From assembly GCA_038745535.1 (NCBI GenBank), contig JBCDLI010000074.1:1-8686 (forward strand): a DNA stretch of 8,686 nucleotides, read 5' to 3'. Every line of letters begins with the position of its first letter. The first letter of the stretch is position 1. Source of the DNA: JBCDLI01 sp038745535. Its GTDB lineage: Bacteria; Pseudomonadota; Alphaproteobacteria; Rhizobiales; Rhizobiaceae. Shown here in pieces: positions 1-7,081 of this stretch. The notes under the pieces were generated by a model. It had not been told where the DNA came from and ran no database searches. It saw only the letters and a program-made list of their open reading frames with translations. The position numbers and the translations under genes are program-made.

Positions 1-1
1 G

Positions 2-466
2 ATCATCACGCTCGGCGATAATTTTCACGACGATCATGCCAGCAGCCGACTAAGCGAAGACGCGGTGTCGCTGATTTGGGCAATCGCTGAGAAGCGCGAG
101 CTCATCTGGATTACCGGCAACCACGATCCGTCGCCGCCCGATAATGTACCGGGCAGTTGCGTAGAAGAAATCGCGATTGGAGGAATAACGCTTCGGCATA
201 TCGCGGACCCGTCCTGCGCGGTGCCGGAGATGTCGGGCCATCTTCACCCTGCTGCAAAAATCCGCGTGCGCGGAAAGTCTGTGCGTAAGCCGTGTTTCAT
301 TACCGATGGCACGCGGATGATCATCCCGTCCTTTGGCGTCTACACCGGCGGTCTCAATGTCTGCGATCAAGCTTTTCACGGCTTGTTCAAGACGCAGTCA
401 ATGTGCGCCTATATGCTCGGCACTGATCGCGTTTTTCCAATCCACGGACATCAGTTGGTCGTTTGA
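2..466 (+). CDS. pdeM: PdeM-like ligase-associated metallophosphoesterase (5' end missing)
   Basis: This is the C-terminal 154 residues of a calcineurin-like metallophosphoesterase; the window edge cuts off the start. Three metal-binding motifs are visible: GDNFHD at the left edge, GNHD about 35 residues later (ITGNHDP), and GHLHP (MSGHLHPAA). The next conserved stretch (KPCFITDGTRMIIPSFGVYTGG) is typical of the small PdeM family, the ligase-associated DNA damage response endonuclease. Such proteins are usually somewhat over 200 residues, so about 70 are probably missing. Known family members sit beside an Lhr-type helicase, an ATP-dependent DNA ligase and a beta-CASP exonuclease, which would lie to the left of this window. 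The family is thought to act in DNA repair as a metal-dependent phosphodiesterase/nuclease. The gene converges on the DUF3429 gene with only 17 bases between stops. The metallophosphoesterase fold is certain; the PdeM subfamily is very likely. Confidence 0.88.
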   Translation: MITLGDNFHDDHASSRLSEDAVSLIWAIAEKRELIWITGNHDPSPPDNVPGSCVEEIAIGGITLRHIADPSCAVPEMSGHLHPAAKIRVRGKSVRKPCFITDGTRMIIPSFGVYTGGLNVCDQAFHGLFKTQSMCAYMLGTDRVFPIHGHQLVV

Positions 467-483
467 TTTCGACGATCTGCCCC

Positions 484-957
484 TTAAAAAGCAGACATGA
501 TCAAGGGAATGTTTGTGCCAATTGCCGCAACCAGCATGGAAATCGTCACAAGCCATGTCAGCACGCGACGCATCTCGACGTACCAGATCGGCACGTCTGG
601 GTTCCCACGCAAACCACGATCCCAAACGCCAACGGCTGCAAAACCAACAGCGAACAAAAAGAAGTTCAACGGCGCTGCGAGGTAAGCTGCCACCCATGCC
701 CACAGCGACGGAACAACGGACCAAGCAAGGGTCGCGGTCTTTGACTCCGTTGAGTGCGATGCGAGCGCTACACCCCAGCGGATACCGCCCAGAAAGGACA
801 GGATTACAGCGGCATACAGCGGAAGCAACTTGAAATTATACGCCTTCAGCGTGGCGATGTCGCCGGAATAAGGCATGAGCTCGATGACGGTTCCGGTGAG
901 AAAGGGCAGGAAACCAAAGAGCGCTAGAAGCCAGCCTGCTTTCTTCCCGTTTTCCAT
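484..957 (-). CDS. DUF3429 family small membrane protein
   Basis: A 157-residue integral membrane protein of unknown function. Hydrophobic segments lie at about residues 8-26, 44-60, 77-93, 97-112 and 132-150, so four or five membrane helices are likely. The block around residues 47-62 (YAAVILSFLGGIRWG) and the WDRG...WY..MR..LT pattern at 112-134 match the DUF3429 family as I know it. The ATG at 957 is preceded by GGGAG (965-969 on this strand) with a 7-base spacer, which supports the start. It follows the TIGR02186 gene on the same strand after a 66-base gap, so it may share that transcript, but it has its own good ribosome binding site. No catalytic motif is visible and no function can be assigned. 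Confidence 0.85.
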   Translation of the reverse strand: MENGKKAGWLLALFGFLPFLTGTVIELMPYSGDIATLKAYNFKLLPLYAAVILSFLGGIRWGVALASHSTESKTATLAWSVVPSLWAWVAAYLAAPLNFFLFAVGFAAVGVWDRGLRGNPDVPIWYVEMRRVLTWLVTISMLVAAIGTNIPLIMSAF

Positions 958-1023
958 TTATCTGCTCCCGTCGATTGCTTCCGCACAATGGTAGAGTGCA
1001 GCGCCGCATTTGCGAGCGACGGA

Positions 1024-1803
1024 CTAGTCCTTTCTAAAGAATATACGGCCAAGCCACCCGACGGCGAGCGCAAGAAGCACCGAAGCGAAACCGTAAATCA
1101 GTGGCCGATCCTGCGCCAGGCGAAATACCTCGAACTCCAGACCTGCTTTCTCTATTCGTAAATTCGCATTGGTCTGCGCAACCAGTTGGCCGGAATTAAA
1201 TAAAAACGCCTTCACCCGGTGACCGCCTAACGGAACGTTTGCGGGCAGTGCCAACTGCGCACGGAAAAGCGTTTGGGACACAAACCGAACGCTTGCGGGA
1301 AAAGTCGCGTAGAGCCGACTGCGTTTTTTCAGGTTCTTCGTTGCGTTCACAAATTGATCGGCACCGGGTTCGGCTTCGCCGTCGCTCATTGAAAGGCGGA
1401 TCGCGCCTGCCGTTAGGCCGAGGCGTCCCAGCGTTTCGGCGTTTGTGATGTCTCTTGGCAGACGCGTTGATGCGACAAGGTAGGAGGTCGGCACCGAATT
1501 GAAAGCACGGTCTTCCACGTTCATCCAGATGCCGAGCACGCGGCCCTTCCGACGCGTTGTCAGCTGTGTGCGGGGTCCTTCAAGTATGACAAAAACATCG
1601 TAACGACCCTGTCGCTGGACAAGAGGATCAATGTTCTCAATAGCGCCAAAAATGGTGAGAACTTCACCGGAGAAGTTCGCCGTTATTGGAATGGATTCGG
1701 TCGACAGACCAATTTCAATGCGTTCCTGCGGCGCAACTTCGGCTGCGGCGAAACTGGTTGCGAGCAACTGACATGCGAGGGCTAAAAGCATACGCACCAG
1801 CAT
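1024..1803 (-). CDS. TIGR02186 family protein, periplasmic with C-terminal membrane anchor
   Basis: A 259-residue protein with an N-terminal signal peptide (about residues 1-21, ending in SFAAA before EVAPQE) and one C-terminal transmembrane helix at about 233-253, followed by a short basic tail (FFRKD). The body between them should lie in the periplasm. It starts ERIEIGLSTESIPITANFSG and contains VFGAIEN-like and YDVFVILEGP patterns typical of the alphaproteobacterial family TIGR02186, whose function is unknown. The ATG overlaps the stop of the upstream exporter gene as TAATG, a classic arrangement for translational coupling. Members of this family commonly sit next to TauE/SafE exporters, so a role as an accessory to that transporter is a reasonable inference, but nothing in the sequence proves it. 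The tag tells family membership, not biochemistry. Confidence 0.87.
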   Translation of the reverse strand: MLVRMLLALACQLLATSFAAAEVAPQERIEIGLSTESIPITANFSGEVLTIFGAIENIDPLVQRQGRYDVFVILEGPRTQLTTRRKGRVLGIWMNVEDRAFNSVPTSYLVASTRLPRDITNAETLGRLGLTAGAIRLSMSDGEAEPGADQFVNATKNLKKRSRLYATFPASVRFVSQTLFRAQLALPANVPLGGHRVKAFLFNSGQLVAQTNANLRIEKAGLEFEVFRLAQDRPLIYGFASVLLALAVGWLGRIFFRKD

Positions 1804-2741
1804 TAGATCGCCACCTGTGAAAGTGAGAACAGGTCGTCGGGCACCACAAACAGCGAGTATGCCAAGCGCAGAGCAACGAGCAACACCAGCCCGGCGAGAA
1901 GCGCACGCAATTGCTCACCCCGCAAACGCTGGCCCGCCTGTGCCCCGTATTGCGCGCCGATTACAGCGCCAACCATGAGAACCAGCGCCAGTACCATATC
2001 GACGGTTTGGTTGGCCCACGCCTGCATAATTGTCGTGAACGCGGCAACAAAGATAATTTGAAACAACGATGTGCCGATGACGACATTCGTTGGGACTTTC
2101 AAAAGGTAGATGAGCGCCGGCACCATGATGAACCCGCCGCCGACCCCCATGACCGACGCGAGGAGCCCGATAAGCAACCCAAGTACGAGTACCGGAATAA
2201 CACTGATGTAGAGCCGTGACGCCTTAAACCGCATTTTGAACGGGAGGCCATGAACCCAGTTGTGCTGACCGGGCTTGCGAAGCGTAGCCGGCGCCCCACC
2301 CTTCGCCTTGCGCATGGCGCGAACGCTCTCAACCATCATCAGGCTGCCGACCACTCCGAGAAAAGCGACATAAAGAAGGGACACAATCAGGTCGAGTTGA
2401 CCAATCTCACGCAACAGCGAAAAGATGTAGACGCCGATTGCGGCGCCAAAAATACCGCCTATCAGCAGTACGATGCCGAGTTTGAAATCGACGCCCCCTC
2501 GCTTGAGATGAGACAGGACGCCGGAAACCGAAGAGGCGACAACTTGGTTCGCGCCGGTGGCGACAGCAACAGCTGGCGGAATATTGTAGAAAATCAAAAG
2601 CGGGGTGATCAAGAACCCGCCACCGACGCCAAACATACCTGAGAGGAAGCCGACGGCAGCCCCCATGCCAAAAAGCACGTACAGATTGACCGAAAGCTCG
2701 GCTATCGGCAGGTAGATCGACAAATCAGGCTCCGGCAGCAC
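1803..2741 (-). CDS. TauE/SafE family sulfite/organosulfonate exporter-like permease
   Basis: A 312-residue polytopic membrane protein with the duplicated architecture of the TauE/SafE (DUF81) family. The glycine-rich signature GVGGGF occurs twice, at residues 38-43 and 199-204, each beginning a homologous half of about four helices; a basic loop (about 141-175) joins the halves. Characterised members export sulfite, sulfoacetate or related anions across the inner membrane; the substrate here is unknown. The longest frame begins with GTG at 2741, which lacks a good ribosome binding site. An in-frame TTG at 2721-2723 has GGAG (2730-2733) six bases upstream and would start the protein at MSIYLPIAELSVN, close to how relatives begin (306 residues). 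The last base of the stop is the last base of the next gene's ATG, so the two are almost certainly co-expressed. Confidence 0.9.
   Translation of the reverse strand: MLPEPDLSIYLPIAELSVNLYVLFGMGAAVGFLSGMFGVGGGFLITPLLIFYNIPPAVAVATGANQVVASSVSGVLSHLKRGGVDFKLGIVLLIGGIFGAAIGVYIFSLLREIGQLDLIVSLLYVAFLGVVGSLMMVESVRAMRKAKGGAPATLRKPGQHNWVHGLPFKMRFKASRLYISVIPVLVLGLLIGLLASVMGVGGGFIMVPALIYLLKVPTNVVIGTSLFQIIFVAAFTTIMQAWANQTVDMVLALVLMVGAVIGAQYGAQAGQRLRGEQLRALLAGLVLLVALRLAYSLFVVPDDLFSLSQVAI
2730..2733 (-). promoter_or_regulatory. Ribosome binding site favouring a TTG start for the exporter
   Basis: GGAG on the minus strand lies six bases before an in-frame TTG (2721-2723). The upstream GTG at 2741 has only a purine-rich GAACGAA before it. 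The downstream start gives an N-terminus (SIYLPIAELSVN) resembling family members, so the true protein may be six residues shorter than the longest frame. Confidence 0.5.
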
Positions 2742-2786
2742 TTCGTTCGATGCCGCAGTGGCGTCATGCGATGTTCACCGCCGATG

Positions 2787-2792
2787 TGTCAA
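2787..2792 (-). promoter_or_regulatory. Possible -35 element for the exporter operon
   Basis: The 96 bases between the podJ-like stop and the exporter start contain a perfect TTGACA on the minus strand. No convincing -10 hexamer lies 16-18 bases downstream (GCATGA is the best). Alphaproteobacterial promoters often keep a strong -35 and a loose -10, so this is possible but weak. No terminator is visible after podJ, so read-through from podJ is an alternative. Confidence 0.25.
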
Positions 2793-2837
2793 ACGACAAC
2801 ACTTTTATTTCTGCCGATTTGAAGATGCCTGACGCGA

Positions 2838-5800
2838 TCAGGAGCTGCGCTCGGTTGCGCGTTCGTTGACTTGCAACAGCTTTTGTACGAGCGCCTCGTC
2901 AACAATGCCGTTTGGCGTCAAACCGTTTTCGCGCTGGAAGGTAATAATTGAATTACGCGTCTTTTCTCCCATCAGACCGTCGACGGGACCGGCGTCGTAA
3001 CCGGCATTGTTCAAAATCGCTTGAATATTGCGGATTGCCTTTTTCATCTCCGCAGGATCAACGCTCGCGTTTTCAGTCGATGCGACCCGCTCGGGTGAAA
3101 CGCTCCACGCGTCTGGAACTTCCACAATGTTAGCTTCGGCTATCAGGTCACGGCGTTGCCAAAGCTCGGCTGCACCACGAGCTGTTTCCAGCTGGCCTTC
3201 ATCCATGACTGCGGCCACTTCGTCCCGTTTTTCAGCAGCAAGCTCGTCGTTTTGGTTCGCTGCCAAAGCAAACCATTTGTAAGCTTCAACCAAATCCTGT
3301 GGTACATCATTTACCGCGCCTTCAGGGTCTGGCTGGCCATAAATTACCCCGAGGTTAAACTGGCTATCGCGAATTCCAAGTTCAGCTGCGTTATGAAACC
3401 ACTCGGCGGCCCGCTTCAAATCAGGCTCACCGGCAGATGGATTGGCAGTAAGCGATCCGAGATTGTGCATCGCGCTCGCGTTACCTTGTTCAGCCGCGAG
3501 CTGATAATACAAACGCGCTTGATCGTAGTCTTGTTCGCCGCCCGTCCCTTTTTCAAAAAAGTTTGCGATCCGATACTGAGCAGGCGCATAGCCAAGCTCG
3601 GCGGCTTGCTGGTACCAAGCTCGTGCCTCAATCAGGCCCTCTGGTGAAGATCCACTGCGCTGAATGATTGCCTGTGCAACAACGAACAGTGCCTTTGGAT
3701 CACCGGTTTGAACCGCTTCACGCAAGGCCACGGAACCGACTCCTTCGGGGACCAATAGAGACGATGCCGCGGTAAAATTCGCATCGACTGGCGCGGTTTC
3801 GATTTCGCCGGAAGGCTCATCAACCAATGCGCTCAAATCGACCATGTCATCGGTCGTTTGGTCTGCCTCGGTAGTTTGTTCAACGACACTGCCGTCGGTA
3901 TCCAGAATGATCCGGTTCGGCTGTGCGGCGACAGAAGCGCTCGGTTCCTCAACAGTATTCATCGCGACACTGTCGGTCACGTCTGAAGAGCCCCCGCCGA
4001 AAACCATGCCCGCCACTAATGGTAAAGCCACGGTCGCAAGAAGCAGCGCAACTGCTCCGAAAGCGATTGGTTTTTTCCGCTTGAGAACGGCGGATTTGAC
4101 CTTATCAACAATGCCTTTTGACGAAACTGCGCTTTCCTCTGCGCCGACGGAAGTGTCCGCAACCGCTGCTTTGGCAGCGCGTCTGGCAGCAGCTATAAAA
4201 TCGGATTTAGCGCTCTCTGAGTCAAAACTATCTTCTGACCGAGGCTTTGCTCCCTCGTCGCGCACCTGCTGGATGATCGCGGCAAGGTTTGGGGCGCCGG
4301 ACCCCGGCGCTAAGACCTCATCATCTATTTGAGGGATTACAGGCGCTGACGGAACGCTTGGCTGAGCAATTGGGCCGCTAATTGCCTCGTCATTGTTGAG
4401 CGCTGCAAACGCTGCCGCTTGAGCAGCTTTTTCCGGCGCCATGCGTTGCGCTCTGGAGCCGTTGCCTGGCCGGGGACCTGGGTTGACCATATCCATCTCC
4501 GGCATCGGCTCTGGCGATGGCTGAATAGGTGGTTCGTCAAAGGCAAGTGGCGGGGCGTCCACCACGGGCACATCCTTCGTTTCATCGTCCAGATCGCGGG
4601 GTACGTCCGAGAAACGATCATGGACAGTTTCAACGGGCGAAGTCTGTGGCTCTGGGCGAAGCTCGTCTCCAACCGGAGCCTCATATGGCGGTGCTGCCAC
4701 CACACGATCCTCAAGATTTGCGAGGTGATCGACAACTTTGATCAGTGTGTCGTGGATCGCTTCGAAAGTTCCCGAGTTTCGCTCGGTCGCCTCGTGCGAG
4801 GAACGCTCAAGCTCGGCTAGTTGGCGTGCCAGTGCGTCTAAAAGCTCGGATTGACGACCATCCATAGTGCCGGATGAAGTTGCGACAGCATTTTCAGCTG
4901 ACTGGCGCGCCGCGGCAATGACCTCTTTCTGGCTCGTTTTGATCTCACTTTCCAGCGCATCAAGGCGGCGAGCAATGTGATCGTCCGATGGCGCATCACC
5001 AAATGTTTCACCAAAGAGCTCAAGCCGTGTAGTCAGATGAGCTATCTTGTCTTCAAGAACTTGCGTTGTGGCGACAGCCGCTCCGCTCTCGCTTGGAAGC
5101 GCGCCAACGATTGAACCCAGTTCGCCCAATTTCTTCTCGAGCCGATCCAGTTGGTCAGCGTTCGCTGAAATCTCTTGTACCGGCGAGGGTGTGTTGAATG
5201 CGGTGGCGAGATCATCGAAACGGCGTTCTAGCCGGCTGGTCATTTCGGCCAGCACGCCATTTGTGTCCGTTTCATTTTCTGCCGTCTTTGCAGCAAAATT
5301 ATCCAGCCGGGCAGCGATTGAGCCGAGAAGCTCCGTGTCAGCGCCGGCTACGGGTTCATCACGCTGATTTGCAATACCTTGCTCTACGCGGTTGGCGAAC
5401 TCGTCCAACCGACCGCCAAGCTCATGGAGCATCTCGTTGTCGCGTTGCGCTGACACAGCTGCCACTTGCGACGCCAAACCACGTTCAAGTCGATCAGCTA
5501 TCGAATCCACGTGGCTTGAGAATGTCTCGACGTCGTCAGGGGACAAAGACATCGAATTTTGCGTCTGTTCATTTTCATGTATCCGAAAGGCGACCTTGTC
5601 CAAACGCGCAGCCATTGCTTCAAGAAGCTCGCGATCGCCAGCGTTTGCGCTTTCAACAGGGCGACTTGCGATTGAAGAAATGCCCGCAGTCAAATCGGCC
5701 AACGTCGCATGGACGTCGTCAAGTGAAGCGCCCCGCAACGCACCTGCCGCGGTGGTAGCAACCTCGTCGATGCGTCCGGCAATTGCGCCCAGTTGCCCCT

Positions 5801-6680
5801 CCAAGCGCACTGTGTCCGGCATTTCGCGCGCTTCGATTGCTTCTGCCAGCGCGTGAAGCTTTTGCTCCAAACGACCGATCGCAGCATCATTGGCGGATGC
5901 CGAATGTGAAGGAATGACCGAGATAGCGCGACTGATTTCATCCAATCGACCGTTCAACGCATGGATTGCGCCCGGATCTACCGAGGTCTGATTATGCGCC
6001 ACGCGCTCAAGCGACTCAGCCAGCACTCGAAGCTGATGTTCCATTGCATCAAGAGGCAATGATGCCGGCATCGCGCGTATATCGCTTGTCAAATCGTCAA
6101 CGCGTGCCGCAACGGCCATGAGATCGTCACGCGATCCAAGCTTATCGGGGAGTTGCGCAAATTCGGTCTCAAAGCTTGACCAACGGTTTGCAAGATCTCT
6201 TACGGTTTCTTCGCGCGCCATAATGGTCACATCGCGCCGAAGCGCTTCTACTTCCTGACGCAGAGCTGCAACGCCGGGATCAGCGTTGGCCTGGCGGTCT
6301 GATGCGGATACGGGTGTTGTGGAACGTTTGCGCTCCGCATTGAGCTGATTTCGCAGTTCTTGGAGCTCACTCTTTAATGCAGACGCACGATCCGACGCTG
6401 CCTTCGGCAATAATGGTCTCGCAGACCGCGTCTGTTGGCGGCGCGCTTGACGGTCAAGCTGATCGCGGCGCGCACGTATGTCTTCGGCCATCTGGCTTTC
6501 AAAGTCGTCGCTGGTACGTTCGGAATAGTCAGCGTCTGATCGGGTGTCGCTGTCACGTTTGCCACTCGAAACGAGGCCCATACGTTCGTCGATACGATCG
6601 AGTATTCGATTCATGTCATCAAGAGACTCGTTAGAATCGTATCGAGAGTTAGAGCTTTCGTAGGGGCCACGATTGCGCAT
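2838..6680 (-). CDS. podJ: PodJ-like polar localization factor (coiled coil, TM, Sel1 repeats, PG-binding domain)
   Basis: A 1280-residue bitopic protein with the PodJ architecture. Residues about 60-660 are a long, heptad-rich, mostly charged coiled-coil region facing the cytoplasm; 663-800 is proline- and acid-rich and probably disordered; an Ala/Arg stretch (AAARRAAKAA, 830-839), common in rhizobial relatives, and a basic juxtamembrane patch (KRKK, 867-870) precede a single membrane helix at about 871-893. The periplasmic part carries four Sel1/TPR-like repeats from about 1016 to 1161 (EARAWYQQAAELGYAPAQ is the clearest) and a peptidoglycan-binding domain at about 1212-1270 (AGYDAGPVDGLMGEKT, FQRENGL). 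In Caulobacter PodJ organises a cell pole and recruits PleC and other factors; rhizobial homologues affect polar growth and division. I chose the ATG at 6678-6680. A TTG at 6722 adds 14 residues; both ribosome binding sites are weak. The family call is strong, the exact cellular role inferred. Confidence 0.82.
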   Translation of the reverse strand: MRNRGPYESSNSRYDSNESLDDMNRILDRIDERMGLVSSGKRDSDTRSDADYSERTSDDFESQMAEDIRARRDQLDRQARRQQTRSARPLLPKAASDRASALKSELQELRNQLNAERKRSTTPVSASDRQANADPGVAALRQEVEALRRDVTIMAREETVRDLANRWSSFETEFAQLPDKLGSRDDLMAVAARVDDLTSDIRAMPASLPLDAMEHQLRVLAESLERVAHNQTSVDPGAIHALNGRLDEISRAISVIPSHSASANDAAIGRLEQKLHALAEAIEAREMPDTVRLEGQLGAIAGRIDEVATTAAGALRGASLDDVHATLADLTAGISSIASRPVESANAGDRELLEAMAARLDKVAFRIHENEQTQNSMSLSPDDVETFSSHVDSIADRLERGLASQVAAVSAQRDNEMLHELGGRLDEFANRVEQGIANQRDEPVAGADTELLGSIAARLDNFAAKTAENETDTNGVLAEMTSRLERRFDDLATAFNTPSPVQEISANADQLDRLEKKLGELGSIVGALPSESGAAVATTQVLEDKIAHLTTRLELFGETFGDAPSDDHIARRLDALESEIKTSQKEVIAAARQSAENAVATSSGTMDGRQSELLDALARQLAELERSSHEATERNSGTFEAIHDTLIKVVDHLANLEDRVVAAPPYEAPVGDELRPEPQTSPVETVHDRFSDVPRDLDDETKDVPVVDAPPLAFDEPPIQPSPEPMPEMDMVNPGPRPGNGSRAQRMAPEKAAQAAAFAALNNDEAISGPIAQPSVPSAPVIPQIDDEVLAPGSGAPNLAAIIQQVRDEGAKPRSEDSFDSESAKSDFIAAARRAAKAAVADTSVGAEESAVSSKGIVDKVKSAVLKRKKPIAFGAVALLLATVALPLVAGMVFGGGSSDVTDSVAMNTVEEPSASVAAQPNRIILDTDGSVVEQTTEADQTTDDMVDLSALVDEPSGEIETAPVDANFTAASSLLVPEGVGSVALREAVQTGDPKALFVVAQAIIQRSGSSPEGLIEARAWYQQAAELGYAPAQYRIANFFEKGTGGEQDYDQARLYYQLAAEQGNASAMHNLGSLTANPSAGEPDLKRAAEWFHNAAELGIRDSQFNLGVIYGQPDPEGAVNDVPQDLVEAYKWFALAANQNDELAAEKRDEVAAVMDEGQLETARGAAELWQRRDLIAEANIVEVPDAWSVSPERVASTENASVDPAEMKKAIRNIQAILNNAGYDAGPVDGLMGEKTRNSIITFQRENGLTPNGIVDEALVQKLLQVNERATERSS
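6608..6638. promoter_or_regulatory. Cluster of three GANTC (CcrM methylation) sites
   Basis: GATTC (6608-6612), GACTC (6625-6629) and GAATC (6634-6638) lie within 31 bases, inside codons 15-25 of the podJ-like gene. My manual scan found only about ten GANTC sites in the whole window, so three together is notable. GANTC is the target of the alphaproteobacterial cell-cycle methylase CcrM, and GcrA reads such methylated sites at promoters. A regulatory role here is inferred; the position just inside the coding region is less usual than upstream of the promoter. Confidence 0.4.
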
Positions 6681-6779
6681 ATTTTCAGGTTCCCGGGACG
6701 TTACACGAAGGAGTGACGTCAAATCACACCGTCTGCTTGTCCAAATTACAGTCGCCTAAGAACCTTTTAATCAACGTGG

Positions 6780-6794
6780 TAAACAACGCGTTAA
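6780..6794 (-). promoter_or_regulatory. Near-consensus CtrA box upstream of podJ-like gene
   Basis: On the minus strand the sequence reads TTAA-N7-TTTA, one base away from the CtrA consensus TTAA-N7-TTAA, about 100 bases upstream of the podJ-like ATG. Other TTAA words stand at 6767 and 6811 without the right spacing. podJ is under cell-cycle control in Caulobacter, which makes the site plausible, but such short motifs in AT-rich DNA arise easily by chance. Confidence 0.3.
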
Positions 6795-6901
6795 CCAAAC
6801 CACAGTCCGCTTAACCTTTTGAAAATAAACCATGGGTTTGCGGCAGCGCAAAAAGTGTGCAGCGTACTGGTTTGAACAAATTTTCCGCAACGGCATTTTT
6901 G

Positions 6902-6923
6902 TTACGTAAATTTACTCGCGTAA
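6902..6923. promoter_or_regulatory. Possible MerR autoregulatory operator (TTAC/GTAA half-sites)
   Basis: Four alternating half-sites, TTAC-GTAA and then TTAC-N4-GTAA, fill 22 bases; GTAAATTTAC (6906-6915) is itself a perfect palindrome. The word TTACGTAAA (6902-6910) differs by one base from TTACGCAAA at the centre of the 36-bp palindrome in front of the gst gene. Lying just upstream of the TATACT -10 candidate for merR, it could be the regulator's own operator. This is inference from shared words. Confidence 0.3.
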
Positions 6924-7051
6924 GGTTTTTTTAGTGCGCCCGATATACTACGTGCCTATTCAAAGCGCTTTGAACGAGGGTTTCTGATTATTGGTCGGGG
7001 ATTACAGAGAGGCGTAAGCGGGGCGATTAATCCCGCGACACACTAAGGGAT

Positions 7052-7073
7052 GCGCGTCTTTCGCGCGGAAGGA
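7052..7073 (+). promoter_or_regulatory. Ribosome binding site of merR with an abutting hairpin
   Basis: GGAAGGA at 7067-7073 lies eight bases before the ATG at 7082 and clearly sets the start. Directly before it, GCGCG (7052-7056) and CGCGC (7062-7066) can pair around a five-base loop. Such a hairpin could influence translation, or may just be part of a GC-rich leader. Confidence 0.5.
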
Positions 7074-7081
7074 ACACGGAT

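Larger units (their letters stand above)
6681..7081. other. Divergent intergenic region between podJ-like and merR genes
   Basis: About 400 bases with no convincing gene on either strand. The podJ side (6720-6900) is AT-rich with several TTAA words and holds a near-match CtrA box. The middle (6901-6923) has interleaved TTAC/GTAA half-sites. A TATACT hexamer at 6944-6949 is the best -10 candidate for rightward transcription of merR, without a clear -35 partner; the half-sites would sit over the -35 position. The merR side contains a short GC-rich hairpin directly before the ribosome binding site. Confidence 0.6.

Noticed and set aside
476..495. TCTGC...GCAGA hairpin between the convergent pdeM and DUF3429 genes as a shared terminator
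   Set aside because: The stem is only five bases, part of it lies inside the DUF3429 coding end, and no T-run follows in either direction.
2250..2642. Plus-strand open frame of 130 codons opposite the exporter gene
   Set aside because: It is the complement of a clear TauE/SafE gene; its translation is rich in polar residues with no recognisable domain and no ribosome binding site. The same holds for the other frames opposite podJ.
6714..6721. TGACGTCA palindrome near the podJ start as an operator
   Set aside because: An eight-base palindrome is expected by chance at this length, and no second copy or partner regulator is present.
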